Shown here piece after piece: positions 1-8,547 of a DNA stretch of 64,000 nucleotides. Below the pieces are notes generated by a model. That model ran no database searches. It was not told the origin of the DNA and saw only the letters and a program-made list of their open reading frames with translations. The DNA comes from Aureliella sp046290675 (GTDB lineage Bacteria; Planctomycetota; Planctomycetia; Pirellulales; Pirellulaceae), in the NCBI GenBank assembly GCA_046290675.1, contig JBKAHA010000002.1, forward strand, positions 954,597-1,018,596. Reading direction: 5' to 3'. The first letter of the stretch is position 1. Each line of letters begins with the position of its first letter. Position numbers and translations under genes: made by a program.

Positions 1-709
1 CAAACATGGCAAGGACTTTACTGAATCGACTCGTGTAGATGAAATCACCGAATCGGTAGGCAATCCCCGCAAGATTACAACGAAAGTAATCGAGCCAGCT
101 GGGCTGCTTCATCTGTTCAACCAGGCTATCCGGATTCTGAAAGATCGTGTTCAGATTGTGCCCAGCAGTAAAAAAAGGCGATGCTAGGAAGTCGACTCCG
201 TTTTGCTTCAATTGGATGCCTTTCCAAATGACAGGGATCGCAAGGAGCAAACCAGCCCACACGATCAATTCTTTGGCTGGCAGCTTGCGAAAGAGCAATA
301 AAGTAAGTCCAACCAGAGCATAGAGCACCAAAATGTCGCCAATCCAGAAAATCAGATGAACGACGCCAATCAGCAACAACGCCAGCATTCGCCATACAAA
401 GAAGACGACAAAATTCTGGTTCCGTGACTTAGCCCGTTCCTCCTGAAGCCCAAAGCCAATTCCGAAGAGTAAGGAAAAGATCGAATAGAACTTGGCTTCG
501 ACGAAGATGTGCTGGAAGGCTCTTGCGGCGGCATCCCAGCTGGCTGTCGGCAATGCGTCCAACTCGGCATCACTCAGGAAGGCCGTTCCCGCAAAGAACG
601 GAAGGTTAGCGATGAAGATCCCCAGCAGAGCAAATCCACGAAGCACGTCGAGGAAATCAATCCGTTCCGAATTCGTTAGTGGCTTGAACTCAGTTGGTTC
701 TGGGGGCAT
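1..709 (-). CDS. DUF418 family membrane protein (YeiB-like), 3' end outside window
   Basis: The first 236 residues of an integral membrane protein are visible; the gene runs off the left edge. The ATG at 709 opens the typical DUF418/YeiB beginning: a short polar leader, then an R-x-D-x-L-R-G-F-A-L-L-G-I-x-x-A-N stretch leading into the first membrane helix, and further hydrophobic helices (FVVFFVWRMLALLLIGVVHLI and LYALVGLTLLLF regions) separated by short loops. Family members are predicted multi-pass inner-membrane proteins, often annotated as possible transporters; no substrate is established. The frame is open from 709 to 1 with no stop. The gene stands alone here, and its upstream side carries the inverted-repeat element at 816-948. 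The family call is from the N-terminal motif only. Confidence 0.75.
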   Translation of the reverse strand, partial: MPPEPTEFKPLTNSERIDFLDVLRGFALLGIFIANLPFFAGTAFLSDAELDALPTASWDAAARAFQHIFVEAKFYSIFSLLFGIGFGLQEERAKSRNQNFVVFFVWRMLALLLIGVVHLIFWIGDILVLYALVGLTLLLFRKLPAKELIVWAGLLLAIPVIWKGIQLKQNGVDFLASPFFTAGHNLNTIFQNPDSLVEQMKQPSWLDYFRCNLAGIAYRFGDFIYTSRFSKVLAMF

Positions 710-815
710 CGCAAACTGGGGTCGACAGAAAGAATTTTGAGTTGGGAAAAGGTCGTTCTCACGCGACCTTGTGTATGCACGATAGCGGAAGCTAAACGTA
801 GAAGTCGGAGTACGC

Positions 816-948
816 CAGGGCCAATCAAAGTTTGGTTCTAGGCTGTTTCGCCATTGAGCCGCTGGCCGTAAGGCAACGGGTTTCATGACGCACCCGGCCG
901 CTCACGCGTCGCGGCTCATTCCCTAGCTTGAAACTCTGATTGGCCCTG
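816..948. mobile_element. 133-bp miniature inverted-repeat element (MITE-like) with 10-bp flanking direct repeats
   Basis: The ends are inverted copies: CAGGGCCAATCA at 816-827 and its exact reverse complement at 937-948. The match extends six more bases inward with one mismatch, giving an 18-bp terminal repeat. The bases just outside each end are identical: CGGAGTACGC at 806-815 and again at 949-958, which looks like a target-site duplication. Inside lies a second nested palindrome (TGAGCCGC near 854, GCGGCTCA at 911-918) and a small CGGGT/ACCCG hairpin, so the whole element could fold on itself. There is no coding capacity, so any movement would need a transposase elsewhere. Sequences resembling its two ends recur at 63903-63950. 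It lies in the spacer between the DUF418 gene and the secreted protein at 1089. Confidence 0.7.
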
Positions 949-1088
949 CGGAGTACGCGAGGAAGGACAGCAACTCGTGCTTCTTCAGGTTAGACTAAGG
1001 CTGTTTCGAGCTATCACCGCTGCGCGGCATCAACCATCGTGGCGGAGTTCCCTCGCAGTTGCCGAATTCTTTTTTCCTGGAACCGAAG

Positions 1089-1832
1089 ATGCAATCTTCC
1101 CTCTGCTTATCGTGTGCTCTGATTTTAGTACTTGGCTCGAACCTGTGCCCGGCAGAGGAACCAGCAAAGCTGCTCTTTGAAGACGATTTTGAGCGAAGTG
1201 AATCGCAGGAAACCGCCGAAGAGCTTGGCAACGGTTGGGGGACAAATAGCAAAAAGCGGGCGGCTGGCAACAAGCAGTGTGATCTTCGTGACGGCTACCT
1301 CTATCTTTCTCGGCATGCGGTTGCGGACCACGGTGTCTCTCTAACGCACCGAGCTGAGTACGTGGATTGCCGCATTGAAATAACATTCCGATTGGACGAC
1401 AGAAATGATGATATTGGAATCGACTTTGCTGATATGCAGTGCAAAGAGGTTCATGCAGGGCACATCTGCAAAGTGATGTTTCGACCAACCGGCGTCGAGA
1501 TGCTGGATTTCAAATACGGCCGCATGAAACGGTCTTATCGCGATTTGGCTAAGGCAGGCAAAGCAACTAAAGAGCAGCAAACGGCAGTGGCCAAGTTCCA
1601 GCGAAAATTTCCCTGTAAGATCGCGACCAGCGAATGGCATCGGGCTGTCGTGACAATTCAGGGAGAAACCATGTCGGTCAAACTGAATGGTAAGCCCGTC
1701 GGTCAGTTTGAGTCGCCGGGGATGGGACATGACCGAAAAGATATGGTGCGTTTCTCAGCCCGAAAGAATGCCTGTCTCGATGATGTGCGTATGTTCGCAC
1801 TGAACCCGCATGACGCCAAGGAGGCGGGTTAG
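1089..1832 (+). CDS. Secreted protein with LamG/DUF1080-like beta-sandwich
   Basis: An exported protein of 247 residues. I start it at the ATG at 1089 because this places a normal signal peptide first (charged start, then LCLSCALILVLGSNLCPA); the frame is also open upstream to 1059. The mature part begins LLFEDDFER and continues with alternating strand-like segments and a stretch around ITFRLDDRNDDIGIDF. It ends with a typical W-H-R-A-V-V-T-I-x-G-E-x-x-x-V-K-L-N-G-K region, the pattern seen in concanavalin-like domains of planctomycete DUF1080/LamG proteins. Such domains usually bind or hydrolyse glycans, but no catalytic residues can be named here. It is the only plus-strand gene before 16.4 kb. 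Confidence 0.65.
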   Translation: MQSSLCLSCALILVLGSNLCPAEEPAKLLFEDDFERSESQETAEELGNGWGTNSKKRAAGNKQCDLRDGYLYLSRHAVADHGVSLTHRAEYVDCRIEITFRLDDRNDDIGIDFADMQCKEVHAGHICKVMFRPTGVEMLDFKYGRMKRSYRDLAKAGKATKEQQTAVAKFQRKFPCKIATSEWHRAVVTIQGETMSVKLNGKPVGQFESPGMGHDRKDMVRFSARKNACLDDVRMFALNPHDAKEAG

Positions 1833-1960
1833 CTCGGAGTGAACTTATAGGCATCGAGATAGTGAACTTACTGCGTTCAGAATTGACCGTCCGCGAAGGC
1901 CTCGCTGAGTTGAATACAAGGCTTCGGTGAAAAGCGGCCTCGGCTTGCTTCTCGCGATTC

Positions 1961-2416
1961 TCAGTCGGATGCCACGAACACCTCGATCGCGGTCAACCAG
2001 CCTTGCTCTGTCTTAGCTTCCCGGTACGAGAACGCTTGGCCCGCAACTTCGCCCTGATGACTACGCCCCGATTCATCTTTGAGAGACGGTAAGTCGTCGG
2101 TTGATACCTTGCTAGCGGCGATTAGGTTGAGAAGTGCGCTAATCGGGAACGGATCACCTTGCGGACGTTTTCTTTTCCTCTTGGTGTCCGGTTCGATAGG
2201 CAAGGGCAGTGGTTCAGAGCTTGTTATCAGGCAGAGCGATGCGTTGTTTTCGGTCATCGTGCCACCGATGATCTCGCAGTCGTCTGGAAACGAAACGGAC
2301 AGGATTTGCTCTAGCTGTTCCAGCGTAAGTGGCTGCGGACGCCCTGATCCGCAGCCTTGCAAGCTGGATGCGACGAGAAGAATGACTACTGCGTTACAGA
2401 ACCGCTTCCAATTCAT
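1961..2416 (-). CDS. Small lipoprotein downstream of a DUF1559 gene
   Basis: A predicted lipoprotein of 151 residues. The ATG at 2416 overlaps the stop codon of the preceding DUF1559 gene (ATGA), which implies translational coupling and fixes the start. The N terminus MNWKRF, a hydrophobic stretch and the lipobox SSLQGC predict lipid attachment. The rest is a soluble domain with a Lys/Arg-rich patch (KRKRKR). No known family was recognised. In planctomycetes small lipoproteins often follow DUF1559 genes in the same transcript; what they do is unknown. The start and the existence of the gene are well supported, the function is not. Confidence 0.65.
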   Translation of the reverse strand: MNWKRFCNAVVILLVASSLQGCGSGRPQPLTLEQLEQILSVSFPDDCEIIGGTMTENNASLCLITSSEPLPLPIEPDTKRKRKRPQGDPFPISALLNLIAASKVSTDDLPSLKDESGRSHQGEVAGQAFSYREAKTEQGWLTAIEVFVASD

Positions 2417-3537
2417 TCCGAGAGCGTTTCGCCTCCATTTCGGGTACCCATTTCCCACCAGAGCTGGGTGTCGATCGACTGGGATCGAAAGCTAACGCTT
2501 CCATCTCCCATCAACACGTTGATGCCACCAGTGTGATAGCTGCCCGGCGTTACGATATTGTTACCGAGACCTTCACCGCCGTAGATGTGGCAGTTTCGAT
2601 CTCCAATGGGCATTATGTGCATGTACATGTTCGCGGCTAGAGTCCACCCACTGATCCACGCATGTCCATGTTTTTCAACATATCCAGGATCGCTGAGTGT
2701 GACTGACCCACAATAGTCTACCCATCGATCGACCGAGCGTGCGCGCGTCGAGCTTCCACAGAACGACTGCATGTTTGGGTCGGTACCTTCCGGCACATAA
2801 CCACCGCCCCAAGGTAAGCTAACTACTTCAATGTTGCTGATCTTTCTCTCTGCCACAGCCGCGGTGTTAGAAAGACCGTCCGTGATATCTCCGAATCGAA
2901 TTCTGGGAACGTGCCAAGGGTCAGGCGTGGATGGATTCAGTAATCCAAAAAATCCGTTCTGTTTTTCGATGGGCTGACTGCCACCTGGTGCGGATGCAAG
3001 CTTGGGCCAGCCAACGTTACCCGAGTAGTTGCCAGGTGCCAACTGGCCGCCATTGTCTTGAGGTTGGAGGTATGCGGCGGGGTCTGATGGGCAGAGGTAA
3101 GTTCCGATCATCGTTCGGGCCGCCAACGCATTCGGATGCGATGGTGAAATGTCGTAATCGAGATAATCTCCGCTGCTACCATAATTGCAACGGTCTGACA
3201 TGGGCATGTTGAAGTCGATTGAGTTGTACAGGTTGTCCTGTTCAACATAGGGTAAAATCATTGCAAGCCAACTGTAGAACCCGCTTCCGCAAGCACCTCC
3301 TTCGGAATCGACTCCGGTCATCGTCGTAGGAATGGTTTTGTGGGCGTCGTGATAATTGTGCAGCGCTAATCCGAGTTGCTTCATGTTGTTGGCGCACTGC
3401 ATCCGTCTCGCCGACTCGCGAGCCGCTTGCACGGCGGGAAGCAAAAGTCCGACGAGCACACCGATGATCGCGATGACCACCAGTAGTTCGACGAGCGTAA
3501 ATGCTCTTTGTCTAACGTTAGGTGTGTTGGGGCTCAT
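2413..3537 (-). CDS. DUF1559 domain protein with type IV pilin-like N terminus
   Basis: The protein (374 residues) opens with a prepilin-type signal: a short basic leader, then R-x-F-T-L-V-E-L-L-V-V-I-A-I-I and a long hydrophobic helix ending in LLLPAVQAARESARRMQC. The mature domain has the DUF1559 signature: N-N-M-K-Q-L-G-L-A-L-H-N-Y-H-D near residue 55, and near the C terminus HTGGINVLMGDGSVSF. These proteins are abundant in planctomycetes and are thought to be cleaved by a prepilin peptidase and displayed outside the inner membrane. Their exact job is not known. A candidate peptidase is encoded 5 kb upstream in the same array (8548-9996). It is coupled to the lipoprotein at 1961-2416 by an ATGA overlap. 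Confidence 0.9.
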   Translation of the reverse strand: MSPNTPNVRQRAFTLVELLVVIAIIGVLVGLLLPAVQAARESARRMQCANNMKQLGLALHNYHDAHKTIPTTMTGVDSEGGACGSGFYSWLAMILPYVEQDNLYNSIDFNMPMSDRCNYGSSGDYLDYDISPSHPNALAARTMIGTYLCPSDPAAYLQPQDNGGQLAPGNYSGNVGWPKLASAPGGSQPIEKQNGFFGLLNPSTPDPWHVPRIRFGDITDGLSNTAAVAERKISNIEVVSLPWGGGYVPEGTDPNMQSFCGSSTRARSVDRWVDYCGSVTLSDPGYVEKHGHAWISGWTLAANMYMHIMPIGDRNCHIYGGEGLGNNIVTPGSYHTGGINVLMGDGSVSFRSQSIDTQLWWEMGTRNGGETLSE

Positions 3538-3557
3538 TTGTTTGGTCCTTTGTCAAT

Positions 3558-6158
3558 TCAATTTGTTTTGGGCTGTTTGCTCGGGCTAGTCTTTGCCAGC
3601 GAGCTGGGCCAGCGCCGCCAATCGGCCTGACCATCGCTAATGATTGAAGGCGGCAGTGCACTTGCAACACGTTGGGCAATCGCCTCCGCCCGTTTGTTTT
3701 TTGTTCTGATGGCGTAATCTACTTCCAAGAGCCCCGTGGCGACTGTCATCAATTTCACTTGATTCGCAGAAGACGTGTTTTCGTTACTGTGTGCTTCCCC
3801 ACGAGAGCGGCAGAACCGTACCCAATTGGCCGCGTTGAAATATTTCTTTCCGGGGTCAGGGGAAAGTCGAACGGTTGCTGCGGAGTACTCTAGCGATGGG
3901 TCGATCAGTGAAACGAGTTGTGTATCCGGCGACTGTTGACGCCATTCTCCCAGGTACAGGAGTTCGATTCCAGCTTTGTGCCTCAGCACTGGATCACCGA
4001 CTGTATTGGATTCGCGGAGTTCGTTGCAGCGTTCCGCAATCCATTCCCAGTCGATTTCCCAAGTCCCATTTCTACCGACCAACGCGAGCATTGGGGAGCC
4101 AACGCGGAAATGGTTCATGAAGAGCTGAGTGGTTCCAAACTCGCTTGCAAACGTATCTGCTATCAACCTGAATTGCTCGGGTGTTAGCTGGTACATCGGA
4201 AGCCACTGGCAAAATATCCCGTCCGATTTTAGAGCTCTGCGAACTGCTGCGAAGTGTTCGATGCTATACAGTCGGGCGGTTCCGGGCGCCCAAGGCAAAA
4301 ATAGATCCCCGGTAATAACGTCAAATTTGTCGCTTAGCGAAGCGATATAAGTTCTGCCGTCTGCGACGACAACGGAAGCCGATTCATCGTCGCAGATGTT
4401 GTGATTGAAGTCACTAAAGTAAGTTTTGGCCGCCGTAGCAACCATTGGCGAAATTTCGATCGCGGTCACATCCTTCACCGAATCGACGGTTAACGCTGCA
4501 CCGGGGGTGATGCCTGTTGCAAGACCAATGCAGCCGACAGAGATCGGGTTTTCGTGCAGGACAGCTGGTAGCAACACTTGTCGCTCTTGGTCGTAGCGAA
4601 CGGCTGATCCACCCAGCATGTATTGGTTTGAGACCAGGATTGAGCGATCTCCACGTTCGTCTTCCACCACAGCCACCGTTCCATGCCGCCCGGACTGGAT
4701 GTCCAGAGCCTTTACACCCGGTGGTGGGTTCACGATGGGGAGATTCGAGTTAAGCAAGCCAACAATCAATACGATGGCTGCTGCTGCAACTCCAGAGAAT
4801 CGACTGACGGGAGCATTCGATCCCTGGTTTGTCCGCAGCGAGTAGGTAATCGCGATCGCGGCAAATGATAGGCCGATGAACGTCATAGCCCCGTAGACGC
4901 CAAAAGTAGGGAGTAAAGCTCTGTATGCAAGCTCCGCACCTAGCAGCCCGCCCAGGCCATTGATCGCAAGAAGCAATCCCAGACGTTGTCCGGCTTGCGT
5001 TGTTGTGCAATGCTCGCCAGACCGAGCAATCGCGTAGGGAAAGATCAATCCGCCGATCAGCCAAGCCGGTCCGACTGAAAGCAATGCCAACGCCCCGAGC
5101 TTCACGACAAAATCACTAGCACCCTTGTTCTGGGCGAACCAATTTGATTGCTGAGCAATCGTCATGAATATCTGCGGTGCCAGTACCACGAGAATCCCTG
5201 TAGCTCCTAGGATGAGGGCAATTGTCCGGGTCTTAGCATGTGCGGTAAAGAAGGACTGAAATCGAGAGAAGAGGGCGGCCGATGTGCCAAGTGATAGGAT
5301 CACGCAAAACAAGACGGCTGCAGGCGAAAAGAGCGAAATGGTGGCAACCAACTGCAGCATCTGAAATGCAGTGACTTCGAGTGCCAGGACGGCCATTCCC
5401 GAAAAGAACGCAAGACCGATGGCCTCGTAAAATGCATCTGGAGTTGCGGCCGCTTTCTCTTGGCTTTGAATGTCTTGTTTCAAAGCAATTGGTTCGGAGG
5501 GATTCGTTCTCCTGGCCAATACGAGGAGAATGAGCCCGATGGATCCGTCCACGGCAGCCGCGAGCACCATCGATGCGAAGTTTCCCAGCTGCGGCACGGC
5601 TACCATCACGGTAAACAGGACTCCGCTTGCTCCGCCTAGCGTGTTGATCGCGTAGAGATTGATTCCGGATCGTCCAAGCTCCCCACGGCCAACTCGCAGA
5701 ACGCCTGCAACTATCAGCGGGAAAGAGAGTCCCATCATCGTGGAGGGCGGAAACACGAAACCCAAGGTCAGCAGTGACTTGATCGCACTTCCGTTCCAAC
5801 TCTGGACGGACTCGGCACCGATCGCAGGCCAGATCCAGTCTGTTAGCTCTGGTAAATAGATGACGGGGGCGACCAGAAACGGAATGCTGAGTTGTACCAG
5901 AGCGGCCATTCTCAGCGGGTTGCGGACACGACCAACGAGCAAGGCGGCAATCGCCGACCCGACGGACAGTCCCAGAAAGAACGTACCGAAGACTCTCGCA
6001 GAGGATTCGGTGCTAGCCCCAAGTAGATCAATGAGGCGTCTGGTCCAGAGCAATTGATGTCCCAGCGCTGCCATGCCGCTCAAGAAGACAAGAACCCCAA
6101 GTAGGACTTGGGGTTCGTTCGTCTTGAGAGGCTTGGTTTTGCTGTTCTTGCGAGACAT
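3558..6158 (-). CDS. Fused membrane / spermidine synthase-like protein
   Basis: A protein of 866 residues in two parts. Residues ~20-470 are a chain of some twelve or more membrane helices, as in the MFS-like half of 'fused spermidine synthase' proteins (start region GMAALGHQLLWTRRL, a signature of this group). From ~485 onward there is a Rossmann-type domain with GLATGITPGAAL, the acidic AIEISP motif and VVADGRTYI, which correspond to the decarboxy-SAM/SAM binding region of spermidine synthases. The activity of the fused forms is not established; many lack confirmed aminopropyl transfer. It sits 7 bp from the PEP-CTERM gene upstream and 20 bp before the DUF1559 gene, so the three are probably co-transcribed. 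Confidence 0.8.
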   Translation of the reverse strand: MSRKNSKTKPLKTNEPQVLLGVLVFLSGMAALGHQLLWTRRLIDLLGASTESSARVFGTFFLGLSVGSAIAALLVGRVRNPLRMAALVQLSIPFLVAPVIYLPELTDWIWPAIGAESVQSWNGSAIKSLLTLGFVFPPSTMMGLSFPLIVAGVLRVGRGELGRSGINLYAINTLGGASGVLFTVMVAVPQLGNFASMVLAAAVDGSIGLILLVLARRTNPSEPIALKQDIQSQEKAAATPDAFYEAIGLAFFSGMAVLALEVTAFQMLQLVATISLFSPAAVLFCVILSLGTSAALFSRFQSFFTAHAKTRTIALILGATGILVVLAPQIFMTIAQQSNWFAQNKGASDFVVKLGALALLSVGPAWLIGGLIFPYAIARSGEHCTTTQAGQRLGLLLAINGLGGLLGAELAYRALLPTFGVYGAMTFIGLSFAAIAITYSLRTNQGSNAPVSRFSGVAAAAIVLIVGLLNSNLPIVNPPPGVKALDIQSGRHGTVAVVEDERGDRSILVSNQYMLGGSAVRYDQERQVLLPAVLHENPISVGCIGLATGITPGAALTVDSVKDVTAIEISPMVATAAKTYFSDFNHNICDDESASVVVADGRTYIASLSDKFDVITGDLFLPWAPGTARLYSIEHFAAVRRALKSDGIFCQWLPMYQLTPEQFRLIADTFASEFGTTQLFMNHFRVGSPMLALVGRNGTWEIDWEWIAERCNELRESNTVGDPVLRHKAGIELLYLGEWRQQSPDTQLVSLIDPSLEYSAATVRLSPDPGKKYFNAANWVRFCRSRGEAHSNENTSSANQVKLMTVATGLLEVDYAIRTKNKRAEAIAQRVASALPPSIISDGQADWRRWPSSLAKTSPSKQPKTN

Positions 6159-6165
6159 CTACACC

Positions 6166-6897
6166 TCATCCTCCCGGTCTTCTACGTCGACGTGTCAGGA
6201 ATCCCAACGCACCGATGCCAAGTGCGGCCAAGCTACCCGGTTCCGGAACGGCCACCAGAAAGCGAAACGTCTCGCTATCGGACTGAAAGCCGTCTGTTAC
6301 ATGGTCTCCGCTGTAAGTGAATCCCACCTCATAGAGTCCCGGTGCAGTAAATCCCCAGTTGAAGTGATCATGACCGCTGACAAACGGATCTGGTAAACCG
6401 TCGACCGAGCTTACTTTGAAGCTCGGTGAAAAACCGTCCTGCCAGAGTGAAAACTCCCCTGGACCTACCAGGCTCGTGATCGACCACTGGAGATTTGACC
6501 AGTCAGCATCGTCTAATTCTTCGTTCAACCCTAGAAACGGCTTTCCCTGGGTATTCGCGACAGAACCAGACTGCGGAAGAAACCAGACGTCTTCGCCTGC
6601 ACCTGTACCTATAGGGTTCCAAATGTCACCATCCGGTCGAGCAAATGCAGGATCGGAAACGAAGGCCATCAAGTCGCCTGGTGCGAACTCTCGGCCGTCG
6701 GGCGAGTTGCCAACCGGAGCCCCATCAACTACTCCATCGGGCGAAATGTGCCAATGGAGTTCTAATTGACCATTTTCGTACGCAACTGCAATGTCGCCAT
6801 GGCCGGAGGTGTAGACGTCAGCAAACGCACTACTCAGCAAGCAACAAAAAACTGCAATTACGCAAGTTGTTGTTTTGATGAAATTCTTCATCGTCAT
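6166..6897 (-). CDS. PEP-CTERM surface protein with TIGR03769/choice-of-anchor M-like repeat (copy 1)
   Basis: An exported protein of 243 residues. It has a signal peptide (VIAVFCCLLSSAFA) and a C-terminal PEP-CTERM sorting signal: V-P-E-P-G-S-L-A-A-L, a short hydrophobic helix, and RRRRR. The middle has histidine-bearing motifs: HGDIAVAYENGQLELHWH near residue 33, and near 185 GHDHFNWGFTAPGLYEVGFTY. The second closely matches the G-H-x-H-x-N-W-x-F-T-x-P-G-x-Y pattern of the actinobacterial surface repeat found beside zinc-type ABC transporters. It is a clear paralogue of the next gene upstream (6915-7643). A zinc-binding surface role is inferred from the motif and from the AztD-like neighbour. 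Confidence 0.8.
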   Translation of the reverse strand: MTMKNFIKTTTCVIAVFCCLLSSAFADVYTSGHGDIAVAYENGQLELHWHISPDGVVDGAPVGNSPDGREFAPGDLMAFVSDPAFARPDGDIWNPIGTGAGEDVWFLPQSGSVANTQGKPFLGLNEELDDADWSNLQWSITSLVGPGEFSLWQDGFSPSFKVSSVDGLPDPFVSGHDHFNWGFTAPGLYEVGFTYSGDHVTDGFQSDSETFRFLVAVPEPGSLAALGIGALGFLTRRRRRPGG

Positions 6898-6914
6898 CTC
6901 CGACAGGAAAAGTC

Positions 6915-7643
6915 CTACGACCTTCTTCGGCGGCGGGTGAACAGCCCAACGACTCCGAGAGACAATGCAGCCAAGCTGCCTGGCTCAGGTACTGCCGTGG
7001 CCGTAAACGTAAGCTGGTAGGTACCCGCAGTCGAGAATCCGTAATTGAAGTGGTCATGTAGACCAACACCCAATGGCAAGTTGTCCGTAGCGTCGAGGCC
7101 ATTGTTCGTCTGCATAAAGACAGTTGGGGATAATCCATCCTGCCACAGAGCAAACTCTCCAGGTCCATCAAAATCGGTGAGGGCAATGTCGAGTGAAGAG
7201 AAGAAACCCGGATCTAGCTCTTCGCTGGCGATTCCAACAAACGGAACGCCGAGACTATCTGCTAAAGTGCCACTCTGCGGAAGGATGAAAGCGGTATCTC
7301 CACCGACGAGTGGGATAAGACCATCATCAGTCACTGAAGTATTGTCGGCAACACGAACGAATACTTCCCCTGGTTCATACTCGACTTCGGGGCCGGTTCC
7401 ATTGAGTCCATCTTCGAAGTGGTAGTGAAGCTCAAGCTCGCCAGCTTCAAAGGCAACCCCGATATCACCATGTTCTTGATTCCATTCGAAGACTCCTCCA
7501 CCAGGGCCATCCGTAGAGTCACCAACTACAAACGTGAAAGTTGCTGTATCCACAAAGATTTCTGCTGATGCGCTGCCTGCCAGAGCGCAGATCACGCTCA
7601 GGCTACAACAGATCCGCAACGAATGCTTAATGAGATTTTTCAT
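6915..7643 (-). CDS. PEP-CTERM surface protein with TIGR03769/choice-of-anchor M-like repeat (copy 2)
   Basis: A paralogue of the downstream gene, 242 residues from the ATG at 7643. That start is chosen because a purine-rich GGAGAGAGAG site lies directly upstream and the signal peptide (ICCSLSVICALAGSASA) then begins normally; the open frame extends to 7679. Shared features are HGDIGVAFEAGELELHYH, FILPQSGTLADSLGVPFVGI, FALWQDGLSP and LHDHFNYGFSTAGTYQLTF, with the PEP-CTERM tail (AVPEPGSLAALSLG, hydrophobic run, RRRRRS). Only 17 bp separate the two genes, so they are a tandem duplication within one transcript. Confidence 0.8.
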   Translation of the reverse strand: MKNLIKHSLRICCSLSVICALAGSASAEIFVDTATFTFVVGDSTDGPGGGVFEWNQEHGDIGVAFEAGELELHYHFEDGLNGTGPEVEYEPGEVFVRVADNTSVTDDGLIPLVGGDTAFILPQSGTLADSLGVPFVGIASEELDPGFFSSLDIALTDFDGPGEFALWQDGLSPTVFMQTNNGLDATDNLPLGVGLHDHFNYGFSTAGTYQLTFTATAVPEPGSLAALSLGVVGLFTRRRRRS

Positions 7644-7742
7644 CTCTCTCTCCAAAACAAAGAAGTAAAACGTGTACAAAAGTTGGCCTCTGAACTTTCG
7701 CGAAGTATCGACCGCGCGTGTGGAGACCGTAAATTGGTTGCA

Positions 7743-7898
7743 TTAGTCTGCGCCGCTGCTTGCGGCTAAACAGACATCTAATTGATCAGCGCAAAGACTC
7801 CGAAACGATCCGCCAGAAGGCCGTGGTGTTTCGGGGGCGTGTGCGCATCCAAGAAGGATCCAAGCAGTAGCGAACAAAGCTACGAACTGGATTAGCAG
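7743..7898 (-). CDS. Possible very small lipoprotein (uncertain)
   Basis: A short frame just past the Cys/His-rich gene encodes a hydrophobic run followed by a lipobox-like ILLGC and then about 30 polar residues with HAPETPRP. It has no ATG: the choices are CTG at 7898, which overlaps the stop of the upstream gene (7892), or TTG at 7877, which leaves an unusually short signal. The lipobox is the only positive evidence. Confidence 0.25.
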   Translation of the reverse strand: MLIQFVALFATAWILLGCAHAPETPRPSGGSFRSLCADQLDVCLAASSGAD

Positions 7899-8263
7899 GG
7901 CGGGCCGCGAGCTAGGGAATGGTTCAGCTGGCGGCAGGAAAGAAGGACTTCGAAGGAATCCAACGAAGTCACTAAAGGCGAGCTGGCTTCTGCGTGTGAG
8001 GCAGTCTCGTGCCACTGGCTCTGAGCATAGAAAGCACAGATGCTGCAAAAACCGTGACCACTGTCGAGTTGAAGCTCGTCTTGCGATGGTATCCCGTGAT
8101 TCGGATCATGGTCGTCAGCACAGCAGCAGGAAGCATGTTCATGGACTGTTTCCGTGACGCAAGGCGCGCAACCACATTCGTGCTGGTGCCAATAGGGCCC
8201 AACCGAAGCCGGAATGCCGTAGCAGACCAGGAGAACCAGTGTTACAAGACGCTTCGAAAGCAA
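7892..8263 (-). CDS. Small exported Cys/His-rich protein (family copy 1)
   Basis: A protein of 123 residues with a TTG start at 8263 preceded by GGAG. A signal peptide (LVTLVLLVCYGIPASVG) is followed by a metal-ligand-rich core: HQHECGCAPC, then HEHASCCCADDH, then GHGFCSICAF. The C terminus is LARGPPC. The C-x-x-C segment and the R-G-P-P end recur in the genes at 15721-16116 and 16489-16896, so these are three members of one small family. The composition suggests metal binding in the periplasm or at the surface, in line with the neighbouring His-rich and AztD-like genes. The specific metal and role are unknown. Confidence 0.6.
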   Translation of the reverse strand: MLSKRLVTLVLLVCYGIPASVGPYWHQHECGCAPCVTETVHEHASCCCADDHDPNHGIPSQDELQLDSGHGFCSICAFYAQSQWHETASHAEASSPLVTSLDSFEVLLSCRQLNHSLARGPPC

Positions 8264-8547
8264 CGGAAGCTCCGCATGAATACGCTAACCGGTAAACACT
8301 ACCGATTACGAACCATCGATCGTAAACGGGCTAGGTAGTAGAGTCAACGTTCTATGCTGCGTTCAAGGCAGTTCTGCGAAACTCGCCACATGGTATCTAG
8401 GGAGCGGGGCTGACGTGGTCCGCCTATCCAACGGGAAGCTCTTAAAGCCCCTAGCTGCCCTGACTGAAAAAGTGGCCCGAGTTGAGCGTTGGGCGCCGCC
8501 TAGAGCTCAGTGTGACTAGCGATCTACCCTCTCGCTACAACGGGGGG

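Noticed and set aside
8264..8547. Cobalamin-type riboswitch in the spacer downstream of the prepilin peptidase
   Set aside because: A GCCAC motif occurs but the other conserved boxes are missing and no vitamin gene follows.
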